DNA from: Sphingobacteriaceae bacterium
GTDB taxonomy: Bacteria > Bacteroidota > Bacteroidia > Sphingobacteriales > Sphingobacteriaceae
DNA: 64,000 bases
NCBI GenBank assembly: GCA_014380615.1
Contig: JACMJM010000019.1
Span: 124,001 to 188,000, forward strand
Reading direction: 5' to 3'
Both the position numbers and the translations under genes were made by a program. Below, in pieces: positions 17,028-26,251 of the stretch. The notes beneath the pieces are model-generated. The model was not told where the DNA came from. It was given only the letters and a program-made list of their open reading frames with translations, and ran no database searches. How positions within the stretch are numbered: position 1 is the first letter of the stretch; each line of letters begins with the position of its first letter.

Positions 17028-17975
17028 ATGTCAGCGATAAAAGAAACACATTTCCAGTTTCCCGGACAATCAAATTTTTATAAAGGCAAGGTGCGCGATG
17101 TTTATACCATAGCTGATAAGTTATTAGTAATGGTGGTATCTGATAGAATATCGGCATTTGATGTAGTGTTGCCAGAGCCCATTCCGTATAAGGGCCAGGT
17201 ATTAAATCAGATAGCTGCGAAGTTTTTAAACGCTACCCAGGACATCGTTCCAAATTGGGTACTTGACGTGCCGGATCCTACAGTTACCATAGGGAAAATT
17301 TGCGAGCCTTTTAAGGTGGAGATGGTAATAAGGGGGTATTTGGCAGGACATGCCTGGCGTGAATACAGTGCTGGCAAGAGAGATGTATGCGGAGTTAAAT
17401 TGCCTGATGGACTAAAAGAGAACGATAAATTACCCGAGCCAATTATTACACCTACTACAAAAGCCTCTGTAGGGCACGATGAAGATATTTCAAGAGAAGA
17501 CATTCTTAAAAAAGGAATTGTATCGGAGGAAGATTACACGCAACTGGAAAAGTATACCCAGCTTTTATTTCAACGTGGAACAGAACTGGCCGATGAACGC
17601 GGGTTGATTTTAGTGGACACGAAATATGAGTTCGGAAAAGCCGATGGAAGAATTCATCTTATAGACGAGATTCATACGCCCGACTCGTCACGATACTTTT
17701 ACAAGAATGGGTACGAAGAGTTACAATCAAAAGGCGAGCCTCAAAAGCAATTGTCAAAAGAATTTGTACGTAAATGGTTAATTGAAAATGGGTTTCAGGG
17801 AAAAGAAGGCCAACAAATACCCGAAATGAATATAGAGCTTGTAGAATCCATTTCTAATAGGTACATTGAGCTTTACGAACACATTACCGGCGAACTGTTT
17901 ATTAAAGCAGATACGGCCGAAAATTATAAACGGGTTGAAAAAAATATCAATGACAGTTTGAGTCGTTTAAATTGA
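17028..17975 (+). CDS. purC: Phosphoribosylaminoimidazole-succinocarboxamide synthase
   Basis: A 315-residue SAICAR synthetase, joining aspartate to CAIR with ATP in purine synthesis. It has the nucleotide loop [11 protein letters not shown] (about residues 18-28), [21 protein letters not shown] (family signature, split: [19 protein letters not shown] at 39-57), and the C-terminal LVDTKYEFG and [11 protein letters not shown]. The length fits the long eukaryote/Bacteroidota form rather than the 240-residue E. coli form. No other pur genes adjoin it. Confidence 0.94.
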   Translation: MSAIKETHFQFPGQSNFYKGKVRDVYTIADKLLVMVVSDRISAFDVVLPEPIPYKGQVLNQIAAKFLNATQDIVPNWVLDVPDPTVTIGKICEPFKVEMVIRGYLAGHAWREYSAGKRDVCGVKLPDGLKENDKLPEPIITPTTKASVGHDEDISREDILKKGIVSEEDYTQLEKYTQLLFQRGTELADERGLILVDTKYEFGKADGRIHLIDEIHTPDSSRYFYKNGYEELQSKGEPQKQLSKEFVRKWLIENGFQGKEGQQIPEMNIELVESISNRYIELYEHITGELFIKADTAENYKRVEKNINDSLSRLN

Positions 17976-18025
17976 AAATATTTTTTTAATATTGTAATCA
18001 AGGATTTATTTACAGGAAGAGTGAT

Positions 18026-18403
18026 ATGAAGTTCTCAATAGACAAACACGAGAAGTATGTTTTAATAAAGCTGAACGAGTCGAAATTAAACAGCCTTATT
18101 TCACCGCAGCTTAAATCAGAATTTATTTTAACTAATACAGAAGGATTACGAAATATTATCCTTGACCTGTCTGCGGTTAAGTACTCAGATTCTTCCGGCC
18201 TTAGCAGCTTACTCGTTGGGCACAGGCTTTGTAAAAACTCTGAAGGTAATTTTATTATTACCGGCTTAAATGAAAATATTACCCGATTAGTTACCATATC
18301 TCAACTTGAAAACGTTCTTTCTATTGTTCCAACTGTTGAAGAGGCGATAGACCTTATCTTTATGGAAGAGATAGAGAAGGAATTAAAAAAAGAGACCAGA
18401 TAA
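18026..18403 (+). CDS. STAS-domain anti-sigma factor antagonist
   Basis: A 125-residue protein with a single STAS fold. The phosphorylation loop ILDLSAVKYSDSSGLSSLL (residues 45-63) has the Ser pair at 56-57 of the DSSG motif, which partner kinases phosphorylate in SpoIIAA-type proteins. A short acidic/basic tail follows. No anti-sigma kinase or phosphatase gene is adjacent, so its partner is unknown. It is separated from RNase Z by 16 bp and probably co-transcribed with it. Confidence 0.85.
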   Translation: MKFSIDKHEKYVLIKLNESKLNSLISPQLKSEFILTNTEGLRNIILDLSAVKYSDSSGLSSLLVGHRLCKNSEGNFIITGLNENITRLVTISQLENVLSIVPTVEEAIDLIFMEEIEKELKKETR

Positions 18404-18419
18404 TTGCTGACACGAATGA

Positions 18420-19331
18420 ATGAGATTTGATGTAACTATTTTAGGCAGCAGCTCTGCAACACCCATCTACAACCGAAACCCCAGTTCTCAACTTTTAAAT
18501 ATTAATGAACGCCACTTTTTAATAGATTGTGGCGAGGGTACGCAAGTTCAATTACTTAGAAATGGTATTAAGAACCAGCGAATTGAGCATATTTTCATCA
18601 GCCATCTTCATGGCGACCATTATCTTGGATTAGTTGGTTTATTATCCTCATTGCACTTAAACGGCAGAAGTAAACCTATTTATCTGTACGGCCCGCCCGA
18701 ACTATCCGAAATACTCGATATCCAATTCAAATATTCACAAACGCAGCTCAGGTATCCGCTTGTTTTCAAAGCAACTCAGACAGATCACACAGAAAAAATC
18801 TTTGAAAGTAATGATGTGATTATTGAGACTTTTGTATTAGATCACCGTATTCCCTGTACAGGCTTTAAGTTTACCCAAAAGAAAAGATCCAGAAAGATTA
18901 TCAAAGAAAAATTTGATGAGCTTAAAATTCCTATCGACCTTATTCCTGAATTAAAAAGAGGAGGTACCTTTACTGATAAAAAAGGAAGGGTTTATGCGGC
19001 AGACGAATTAACGATTGAGGCACCAGAGCCCAGGAGTTATGCGTACTGTTCAGACACGTTATGCAGTTGGGGATATTTACAGGATATAAAAGGTGTGGAC
19101 ACGCTGTATCATGAAGCTACTTTTATGAATGATATGCTAAGCCGGGCAGAAGAAACGTTTCATACTACTACATTACAAGCCGGTGAAATTGCTGTAAAGG
19201 CAGAAGTAAAGCAATTGTTGATCGGCCACTTTTCAGCCAGGTATAAAGAGCTTGAACCCTTATTAGAAGAGAGCAAAAGTGTTTTTAAAAATACGAAACT
19301 GGCCATAGAAGGGCATACGTTTGAAATTTAA
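18420..19331 (+). CDS. rnz: Ribonuclease Z (tRNA 3' processing)
   Basis: A 303-residue metallo-beta-lactamase-fold endonuclease that trims the 3' end of tRNA precursors. The zinc motif FISHLHGDHYLGL (about residues 59-71), the early GSSSATP loop, the PxKxxGKLK-like exosite region (LKRGGTFTDKKGRVY, near 181-195), the aspartate in YCSDT and the last histidine GHFSARY are all present. It starts with ATG 18420. A second ATG four bases earlier is out of frame. Confidence 0.92.
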   Translation: MRFDVTILGSSSATPIYNRNPSSQLLNINERHFLIDCGEGTQVQLLRNGIKNQRIEHIFISHLHGDHYLGLVGLLSSLHLNGRSKPIYLYGPPELSEILDIQFKYSQTQLRYPLVFKATQTDHTEKIFESNDVIIETFVLDHRIPCTGFKFTQKKRSRKIIKEKFDELKIPIDLIPELKRGGTFTDKKGRVYAADELTIEAPEPRSYAYCSDTLCSWGYLQDIKGVDTLYHEATFMNDMLSRAEETFHTTTLQAGEIAVKAEVKQLLIGHFSARYKELEPLLEESKSVFKNTKLAIEGHTFEI

Positions 19332-19338
19332 AATCATC

Positions 19339-20763
19339 ATGCTTCATAAGGCTTATTCCTTGCTTTTCTTTTGTTTCATTTTAACATTTACCTCAAGTGC
19401 ACAAAATACTGATTCTCTAATCAGTCCTAAAATCCAGCTCACTTTTCCTCTTATCGATGCTCCATACATTGGCTATGCGACTAGAACTGTTAATAACGGG
19501 CAACCTACAGCTGGTGCAATTTTAAGAGGATATGCCAATCCCTCTATGCAACAGTCGCTTGCACTTACTGCTGATTTATATACTGCTGTTCATTATGGAA
19601 TCCAAAGGGGGGTAGCAAAATACAGAAGAATTGATAATGAAAAGCGTTGGCATAAAAAGTTTTTTAATTCAAGTATTCATTATCTAGCCGATTTCGTTCT
19701 AACGTATAGCCCCCTAGGTGGTGGCTGGCTTCACGAAGAATATCACCGCGGTGTGATGACTCTTGGAAAGGTGAATAGCTTCAATGGTATGAATAAATTT
19801 CCTATTGGCGCTTCGACTGTAGCAGTAAGTCATGTAGCTGATGAGGACCTTGTTCGTTTTAAAGCGTCTGACTCAAAGTCATTTATTCGAATGCAGGTAG
19901 CAGGTATTGAGGGCGAATACCTTTTGGTTGATAGGTTGCAGAGGAATAACTTCTTCTATCGGCAATCACTCATGTTTGAATCGCAATATGTGCTAACAAC
20001 ACTTAATTCAGCCCTCTATGTGCTTGTATGTTCACAGCCTAAAATTGCCAACGTCGAGACTGATAAGATGAATCAAAAAGAGGCGGAAGTTAAAGTGCGT
20101 GATTTTACGGGCCTGGATTTTAATGGTTGGGCATACGATTTGTTCAGGCCAAATGAACCTTACGAAGCCAGAGGTGTACATCCTTCAGGTAATGGTATCG
20201 ACCGGTATCGCACAACCAGGCACCTCACTCCCGATCAGTTAACATATCTGAACAAACAAGGAAAGCTGCAGTTCCTTAACTTTCTCTCGCCGATGATGTT
20301 CGGTGTAAGATCGCTGCGAATAGGGCAGACCGGATGGAATGGAAATTTTGCTGTACGTCACTTACTCACATCTTTTGGCAACGATATTTCATTGCAGGTG
20401 TATCTAATGAATACACAGCATCGTGCCGCACTTACTTACCACAGGTATAAAAATTTTGAGAAAGGATACTCTGCCATTGAGGGCTCTATGATTGATGTTC
20501 CGCTCTCCTTATCATCCAAAAAGAATTTACTTTTTACACCACGTGTGATTGTGGGGATGCAACCTCGCAACCAAGATTTTATGACAAAAAGGGCAGATTT
20601 TCTTGGTTTAGTGGGAACAAGGGTAGACTTGGTTAGTAAGTCATCTAAATGGAGTCCATATATAGATGTGGATGCAAAAACTTCAGGATGGGTGGCAGGA
20701 AATGAATTTCTTGGGCCGAGGCTGGCGGGCAGATTTGGACTGGCTGTTAGGATTAATAACTAG
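19339..20763 (+). CDS. Secreted or outer-membrane protein with HExxH motif, unknown family
   Basis: A 474-residue protein. I start it at ATG 19339 (MLHKAYSLLFF), which gives a clean signal peptide ending near SSAQ; an upstream in-frame TTG would add six residues. I recognise no family. At residues 132-136 it has HEEYH in a hydrophobic/glycine-rich setting (SPLGGGWLHEEYHRGVMT), and 55 residues later GIEGEYL (E191, E193). This is the spacing of a gluzincin-type zinc protease or a related zinc-dependent membrane protein. The C-terminal 150 residues alternate polar and hydrophobic positions like beta-barrel strands. It follows rnz, with its start 8 bp after the rnz stop. Confidence 0.7.
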   Translation: MLHKAYSLLFFCFILTFTSSAQNTDSLISPKIQLTFPLIDAPYIGYATRTVNNGQPTAGAILRGYANPSMQQSLALTADLYTAVHYGIQRGVAKYRRIDNEKRWHKKFFNSSIHYLADFVLTYSPLGGGWLHEEYHRGVMTLGKVNSFNGMNKFPIGASTVAVSHVADEDLVRFKASDSKSFIRMQVAGIEGEYLLVDRLQRNNFFYRQSLMFESQYVLTTLNSALYVLVCSQPKIANVETDKMNQKEAEVKVRDFTGLDFNGWAYDLFRPNEPYEARGVHPSGNGIDRYRTTRHLTPDQLTYLNKQGKLQFLNFLSPMMFGVRSLRIGQTGWNGNFAVRHLLTSFGNDISLQVYLMNTQHRAALTYHRYKNFEKGYSAIEGSMIDVPLSLSSKKNLLFTPRVIVGMQPRNQDFMTKRADFLGLVGTRVDLVSKSSKWSPYIDVDAKTSGWVAGNEFLGPRLAGRFGLAVRINN

Positions 20764-20906
20764 GAATCTTGTTGAAGTGATGCCTGATTTAATATTATAG
20801 CTAAGGTCTACCGGTCTTCAAGTGTTACCCGCAGACATACAAATTCCTGCCATACAATGTATATTGATATTAAAACAGAATCCGTTTCTGTATAGTAACT
20901 AACCCC

Positions 20907-21854
20907 TTAATCCTTTTTCCCGCCAAATACAGAAAAACTTACATAGCGTTTCGGATTGGCTTTTAAATCGATCATCAGCTTATCAAGGTTTGCCGAGGCG
21001 TTGTTAAGGTTTTTATAAAGGCCATCATCATTTATCAACTGACCTAAAGTTCCCTGGCCGCTGTTCACTTTATTAATTGCCGCCTGCATATCAGCTACAG
21101 CTTTATCAGCATTTTTTATGGTGTTTTCGAAATTGGCCCTTGCGAATTGATCGCTCACTTTTTCGAGATTAGACATTACCGCCGTAATTTTTTGATTATT
21201 GTTCTTGAAGTTTGCTGATACCGATTCAAGATTGGCCATTATAGCCGAAATTCGCGAACTTTCAGCACCAACCATGTTATCAACTCTTTTCGAAGTACCT
21301 TCTAATGTTTCTAAAGTACGGGCGATACTTGCGAAGCTTTTATTAAAGTTTTGTTGAAATTCGGGACTAATGGTGTTATTCACAGATGTTAGTACAGAAT
21401 CGAGCCTTCCGATAATTTGCTCAGCCTTTTTTTGGATAGGCTGCACCTGCTCCATGATGTTCTTTTCCGAATTAGCTTTTAAGGTATCACCGTCTTCGGC
21501 ATATATTTTTCCATTTCCTAATTCAAATACTATAGCCTTACCTCCAAGTAAATCTGTGCTTTCTAACCTGGCGATAGTATTTTTAGGGATTTCGTAATCT
21601 GGATTAATTTTAAACTGAGCTAAAATGGTACCGTTAGGCTGAAGTTCTAAAGACGAAACCCGGCCAATCTGATATCCGTTAACCAAAACTGGCTTTGAAA
21701 CAGTCAAGCCTTCAACACTCGAGTAGCGGGCATAAAACTCATTTTCGCTCGAGAAAACGTTATTTCCTTTTAAGAAGCTGTAACCTAAAACTAATATGGT
21801 AATTGCTACTGCGGCTAGAATGCCGACTTTAGTTTCATTAGTAATTTTCATCAA
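20907..21854 (-). CDS. MlaD/MCE family protein
   Basis: A 315-residue periplasmic lipid-binding protein anchored by one N-terminal helix (about residues 9-25). The MCE domain follows (YSSVEGLTVSKPVLVNGYQ, then IGRVSSLELQPNG, about residues 40-115). The rest is a long alpha-helical, coiled-coil-like region rich in Asn, Ser and Lys (130-290). MCE proteins form hexameric tunnels that carry lipids between membranes, usually with an MlaE permease and MlaF ATPase; neither is in the window. The ORF begins with two Met codons (21854 and 21851). It lies downstream of the amidase genes but has its own promoter. Confidence 0.88.
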   Translation of the reverse strand: MMKITNETKVGILAAVAITILVLGYSFLKGNNVFSSENEFYARYSSVEGLTVSKPVLVNGYQIGRVSSLELQPNGTILAQFKINPDYEIPKNTIARLESTDLLGGKAIVFELGNGKIYAEDGDTLKANSEKNIMEQVQPIQKKAEQIIGRLDSVLTSVNNTISPEFQQNFNKSFASIARTLETLEGTSKRVDNMVGAESSRISAIMANLESVSANFKNNNQKITAVMSNLEKVSDQFARANFENTIKNADKAVADMQAAINKVNSGQGTLGQLINDDGLYKNLNNASANLDKLMIDLKANPKRYVSFSVFGGKKD

Positions 21855-21876
21855 TTTTCATTGTGTTTTACCACCG

Positions 21877-21907
21877 CAAAGCTATCATGCAAATGGATAC
21901 CTCGCAA
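21877..21907 (-). promoter_or_regulatory. Promoter for the MCE gene
   Basis: On the minus strand: TTG at 21907-21905, 20 nt spacer, TAGCTTTG at 21884-21877, then 22 nt to the first ATG. Both boxes match the Bacteroidota consensus, so this gene can be expressed apart from the amidases. Confidence 0.6.
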
Positions 21908-21927
21908 GCAATATTTCGGTAAAGATA

Positions 21928-22773
21928 CTATTGTATTTCTACTTGTTTCTTATATGTTTGAATTGCTTTTAACAAGCAAGTCACAATTTCGTTTTGACCA
22001 TAATCAGAAACCATGTATTCTTCTTCCTGTGGACTGCTGATGAAACCTATTTCTGTAAGCACGGCAGGCATACCGGCTTTCGCTAAAACTGCTAAACCCT
22101 GCTCTTTTACACCTCTGTCTATTCTTCCCGTGGCAACGTATTCGGTTTGCATTAAGGAGGCGAGTTTGATGCTTTGATCCCTGAACTGATTTTTCATAAA
22201 CGAAAAAACTATTACACTTTCAGGATCATTCGGATCAAAACCATCGTAATTGTCTTTATAATCATTTTCTAAAAGTAATGAAGCATTCTCTCTCAACGCC
22301 GCATCTTGCTGCCCAAGACGATTAAAACCGGATACAAACGTTTCTGTTCCTCGTACCGAACTTCTGTTTTTCATGCTCGAAGGCATTGAATTACAGTGGA
22401 TCGAAATAAAAAGATCTGCTTTAACCCGGTTAGCAACACCAATTCGCTCGTATAGAGGGACAAAAATGTCTTCCGTACGAGTATATACTACACGTACATC
22501 GGGGAGGTTTTCTTCGATTGATTTACCCAGTCGAAGTGCCACCTGCAGCGCAACATCTTTTTCGCGTGCGATTAAGCCGCGGGTAGTTCCGTCATGCCCG
22601 CCATGGCCGGCATCTACTACGATGGTTTTTATACGGAACGCATTGCCCTTGTATTTTTCATTAAATGATAAAAGAGGTATTACCAGCGATAAAAAGAGGG
22701 GTAATGCCAATGTTTTCAATAGGCTTCCTGCGGCACTTATTTTTTTTATTTTAGATTTCACTGATGAAAACAT
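21928..22773 (-). CDS. N-acetylmuramoyl-L-alanine amidase (Amidase_3), copy 1
   Basis: A 281-residue periplasmic zinc amidase that cleaves the lactyl-peptide bond of peptidoglycan, as in septum splitting. It has an N-terminal hydrophobic signal/anchor (about residues 18-40), the first zinc motif VVDAGHGGHDGTTRG (52-66), the catalytic-domain motif LFISIHCNSMPSS (128-140), a zinc glutamate region around ENASLLLEND, and the catalytic glutamate in LTEIGFISSPQEE. It is the downstream member of a tandem pair, 11 bp after the second copy, with high identity between them. Confidence 0.9.
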   Translation of the reverse strand: MFSSVKSKIKKISAAGSLLKTLALPLFLSLVIPLLSFNEKYKGNAFRIKTIVVDAGHGGHDGTTRGLIAREKDVALQVALRLGKSIEENLPDVRVVYTRTEDIFVPLYERIGVANRVKADLFISIHCNSMPSSMKNRSSVRGTETFVSGFNRLGQQDAALRENASLLLENDYKDNYDGFDPNDPESVIVFSFMKNQFRDQSIKLASLMQTEYVATGRIDRGVKEQGLAVLAKAGMPAVLTEIGFISSPQEEEYMVSDYGQNEIVTCLLKAIQTYKKQVEIQ

Positions 22774-22784
22774 ATTTGTGAATT

Positions 22785-23594
22785 TTATTCAATTTCTACT
22801 TGCTTCTTATAATTATGAAGTGCCGCAACAATATTCTGCGTAATTTCATCCTGGCCGGCTTCCGAATTTATATACCGCTCTTCTTCAGGATTGCTAATAA
22901 AACCGATCTCTGTTAATATAGCAGGCATTCCCGCACGCTGTAAAATAAGGATATTCTGTTCCTTTACTCCCCGGTCTAATCTGCCGGATGAGATGTATTC
23001 ATTTTGGATTAAAGTGGCGAGTTTAATGCTTTGATCTCTAAATTGATTTTTCATCAGGGAGAAGATAATCATGCTCTCCGGATCTTTAGGATCATACCCC
23101 CCGTATTTCGTTTTATAATCCTTTTCCAAAAGTATATCAGCATTTTCCCGTATCGCAACATCCTGTTCGTCAATTCTTCCAAATCCGGCCACAAAGCTTT
23201 CTACTCCCTTTATACTTGTCCGGTTCGCTTTAGAAGCAGGCATCGAATTACAGTGTATTGAGATGAATAAATCTGCTTTATTCTTATTCGCCAAATTAGT
23301 TCTGCTGGCATTCTCAACAAAAACATCCGATGTACGGGTATATAAAACCTTAATATCAGGAAAACTTTTTGTAATCGCCTTTCCTAAACGAAGAGCAACC
23401 TGTAAGGTTACCTTTTTTTCAGAAGAATACTTTCCTAGGGCTCCCACAGCTTTCCCACCATGGCCCGCATCAATTACAATAGTCTTTATACGATAGGTGG
23501 GTGTTGCGGAGTTATTAGTAAAAGATAAAAACAGCAGAGATGTTAAAAAAGGTAAAAAACCTAGAATCAATACTCTCGATGGGTTTATTTTCAT
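22785..23594 (-). CDS. N-acetylmuramoyl-L-alanine amidase (Amidase_3), copy 2
   Basis: A 269-residue paralogue of the preceding amidase, with the same motifs: VIDAGHGGKAVGALGKYSS, LFISIHCNSMPASKAN, ENADILLEKDYK and LTEIGFISNPEEE. I start it at the ATG 23594-23592 (MKINPSRVLILGF), which gives a signal peptide. The frame stays open to an ATG at 23639, but a TAnnTTTG box lies inside that extension. The first gene of the pair, it is divergent from lptD with only about 50 bp between starts. Having two near-identical amidases in tandem suggests a recent duplication or division of labour between septum and side wall. Confidence 0.88.
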   Translation of the reverse strand: MKINPSRVLILGFLPFLTSLLFLSFTNNSATPTYRIKTIVIDAGHGGKAVGALGKYSSEKKVTLQVALRLGKAITKSFPDIKVLYTRTSDVFVENASRTNLANKNKADLFISIHCNSMPASKANRTSIKGVESFVAGFGRIDEQDVAIRENADILLEKDYKTKYGGYDPKDPESMIIFSLMKNQFRDQSIKLATLIQNEYISSGRLDRGVKEQNILILQRAGMPAILTEIGFISNPEEERYINSEAGQDEITQNIVAALHNYKKQVEIE

Positions 23595-23620
23595 TAATTT
23601 CGAACCGTCTTTTATCATTG

Positions 23621-23628
23621 CAAAAATA
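23621..23628 (-). promoter_or_regulatory. -7 box inside the longest amidase reading frame
   Basis: TATTTTTG on the minus strand, a full TAnnTTTG match, 26 nt before the ATG at 23594. Its position within the possible N-terminal extension is the reason I choose the shorter protein. The -33 element is not clear. Confidence 0.4.
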
Positions 23629-23644
23629 ATATTCATCATCAGAT

Positions 23645-26251
23645 TTGAAATTTATCAAGAAGTTTTTTGTGCGAAACCTGCTTTTGATTCTGCTTATTTT
23701 TTTGTGTATTGATATATATGCTCAACAAAGCCCTCCAAAAACCGATACCTCACAACTCATCACTCCTATAACGGATACTTTAGCAAAAAATTCTAAGTCG
23801 GTAACCGGATTAGATTCTGAAGTTCATTATACCGCCGAAGATTCTATAAAATTCAGTATCGATGGCACTATAGTATTCCTATATGGAAACGCACGAGTGT
23901 CGCATGGTGAAATGGAACTGTCATCCAGTTTTATCCGTTTAGACCAAAAAAACAAACTGCTCTTTGCCAGCGGACAAAGAAACAAATATTCTGTATATAA
24001 AGGCAGGCCAATATTAAAACAAGGCTCAGAACCACCTGTAACTTCCGATTCGCTGGTATTTAATTTCGATACAAAGCGAGGCAAATCCTTCGGAACTTTA
24101 ACTGAAGTTGAGGGCGGCTTTATACAAGCAAAAGAATTTAAAAAGAATGAGTATAACGAAGGTTTTTTCAAGAACGGTATTTACAGCACTTGTAGTTTGC
24201 CCGAACCCTATACGCATTTCGGTATTCACATTACGAAAGGAATGGTTACTGAGAAGCAAGTAATCAGCGGTCCGGCTTATCTTGTAATAGAACATGTGCC
24301 ATTGCCTGCCGCTATTCCCTTCGGGTTTTTCCCTAAAACCAATAAGCGGGCTTCGGGATTACTTTTTCCAACGTTCGGAGAAGACGCCAGCCGGGGATTT
24401 TTTATGAGAGGCCTGGGCTGGTACTTCGGTATTAACGATTATTGGGATGCTGAGGTAAGAGGAACTCTTTATAGCAGGCTATCTTATGAAACTAATCTTT
24501 TAGCCCGTTACAACAAAAACTACAAATACAACGGCGGTTTAAACCTGAGTTATAATTCTTATAATAACGGTAATAATATTGAGGGAACTCCCGGAGCCAA
24601 ATCAACTCCAAGCTTTAGGGTTGCGTGGAACCATTCTCAAAATGAAAAATCGAACCCGGGTACCAATTTTTCCGCGCAGGTAGATATTAGCAATAGTTCG
24701 TATTTCACAAACAGCAGGGTAGCTGGCGACGATATACGCCAGGCAACTCAAAGAGGTGTATCGTCTTCGGTAAACTATTCTAAAAGTTTCGCCAATAATC
24801 TCTTTAATTTCAGTACCTCATTAAGACATAGCCAGGATATTACCAATCGTACGCTTAGTTTAGATTTCCCCACGCTCAATTTGGGTATGAGTACTCTTAA
24901 TCCTTTCGAGAGTAAAAATGGTTCCGCCAACCCTAAATGGTACGAACGTATATCTGTTGGATATACCATGTCGGGATCAAACTCTATTGATAATGTACAT
25001 GAAAATAATCTGTTCAAAAAAGAAACGCTTAAGCGATTTAGAAACGGCATACAGCATAGCATACCCGTAAGCATGTCTTTTAACGTGAAAAACTACCTTC
25101 AATTTAACACAGGTGTTAGTTATAACGAGAAATGGACCTTGCAAACTTTACGTAAAAAGTTTAATCCCGCTATCTCCGGACTAATTCAAACCGATACCGT
25201 GCAGGGTTTCGCAAGAAATTATGAGTACTCCTTAAATTCAGGATTCAGCACCAAACTATACGGAATGTATAATTTTAAGAAGGGAAATCTGGTCGCTATC
25301 AGACACGTAATTACACCGCAGTTTGGGTTCTCTTACCGCCCTGATTTTAGCGGAAACAATTTCGGTTTTTATAAAAATATTACCGGTATTCCGGATTCCG
25401 TGAAAACGATCAGCGAAAGGCGGTATTCTATATTCCCGTCGGGCCCGGGTTCGGGGCGATCTGCTGCTTTGAACTTTTCGTTCGAAAACAACATAGAGGC
25501 TAAAGTAAAATCAAAAAGCGATACATCAACGGCAACCGAAAAACGCCCCATTATTCAGGGCTTAACCTTTAGCGGTAATTACGATTTCGAAGCAGCAGAG
25601 TTTAACCGGTTATCAACTATATCTTTCGGTGGACGGACATCTTTTTTCAAACAAAAACTCGGAATCTCTTTTCAGGGAACACTGGATCCTTATCGGTTGG
25701 ACGATGTAGGCGGGCAGCGGATAGGCTTTTTATTCGACGAGGGCAAGCTGGCACGATTGTCTAATTTTTCGTTCTCAACGGGTTTCAATCTAAACCCCAG
25801 TGCCTTTAAAAGAAGGCAGGAAGATTTAGACCAACGTCAAAAAGATCCGAAGATTACACGCAATGAGCAACAGGATATTTCTGAAATTCTCAGAAATCCT
25901 AACGGTTTTGTTGACTTTAGTATCCCTTGGAATTTGACTGCCTCGTATAGCTTTTTCTTTTCAAATAACAGTGTTATACGAAGTGTAACCAATAACCTGA
26001 ATTTCAACGGCGACTTTAGTGTTACACCGAAATGGAAAGTTAGTTACCAGTCGGGCTGGGATTTTAAAGCAAAAAAATTCAGTACCACATCCCTGGCTAT
26101 AAACCGCGACCTTCACTGCTGGGATTTAGCATTTAACTGGGTTCCGTTCGGCTTATATAAAAGCTATAGCGTAGATTTGCGGGTAAGGGCATCAATCCTT
26201 CAGGATTTAAAAGTTAGCCGCAGAAGCCCTTACAGCGGCGGATTCTATTAA
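23645..26251 (+). CDS. lptD: LPS-assembly protein LptD (OstA family)
   Basis: An 868-residue outer-membrane protein. It starts with TTG at 23645 and a signal peptide (KKFFVRNLLLILLIFLCIDI then YAQQ). An OstA/LptA-like jellyroll (about residues 55-150: GNARVSHGEMELSSSFIRLD) is followed by a long beta-barrel rich in aromatic strand ends (YNKNYKYNGGLNLSYNSY and others), closing with SILQDLKVSRRSPYSGGFY. LptD with LptE inserts lipopolysaccharide in the outer leaflet. The stop overlaps the cinA start by one base (TAATG), so translation is likely coupled. Confidence 0.85.
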   Translation: MKFIKKFFVRNLLLILLIFLCIDIYAQQSPPKTDTSQLITPITDTLAKNSKSVTGLDSEVHYTAEDSIKFSIDGTIVFLYGNARVSHGEMELSSSFIRLDQKNKLLFASGQRNKYSVYKGRPILKQGSEPPVTSDSLVFNFDTKRGKSFGTLTEVEGGFIQAKEFKKNEYNEGFFKNGIYSTCSLPEPYTHFGIHITKGMVTEKQVISGPAYLVIEHVPLPAAIPFGFFPKTNKRASGLLFPTFGEDASRGFFMRGLGWYFGINDYWDAEVRGTLYSRLSYETNLLARYNKNYKYNGGLNLSYNSYNNGNNIEGTPGAKSTPSFRVAWNHSQNEKSNPGTNFSAQVDISNSSYFTNSRVAGDDIRQATQRGVSSSVNYSKSFANNLFNFSTSLRHSQDITNRTLSLDFPTLNLGMSTLNPFESKNGSANPKWYERISVGYTMSGSNSIDNVHENNLFKKETLKRFRNGIQHSIPVSMSFNVKNYLQFNTGVSYNEKWTLQTLRKKFNPAISGLIQTDTVQGFARNYEYSLNSGFSTKLYGMYNFKKGNLVAIRHVITPQFGFSYRPDFSGNNFGFYKNITGIPDSVKTISERRYSIFPSGPGSGRSAALNFSFENNIEAKVKSKSDTSTATEKRPIIQGLTFSGNYDFEAAEFNRLSTISFGGRTSFFKQKLGISFQGTLDPYRLDDVGGQRIGFLFDEGKLARLSNFSFSTGFNLNPSAFKRRQEDLDQRQKDPKITRNEQQDISEILRNPNGFVDFSIPWNLTASYSFFFSNNSVIRSVTNNLNFNGDFSVTPKWKVSYQSGWDFKAKKFSTTSLAINRDLHCWDLAFNWVPFGLYKSYSVDLRVRASILQDLKVSRRSPYSGGFY

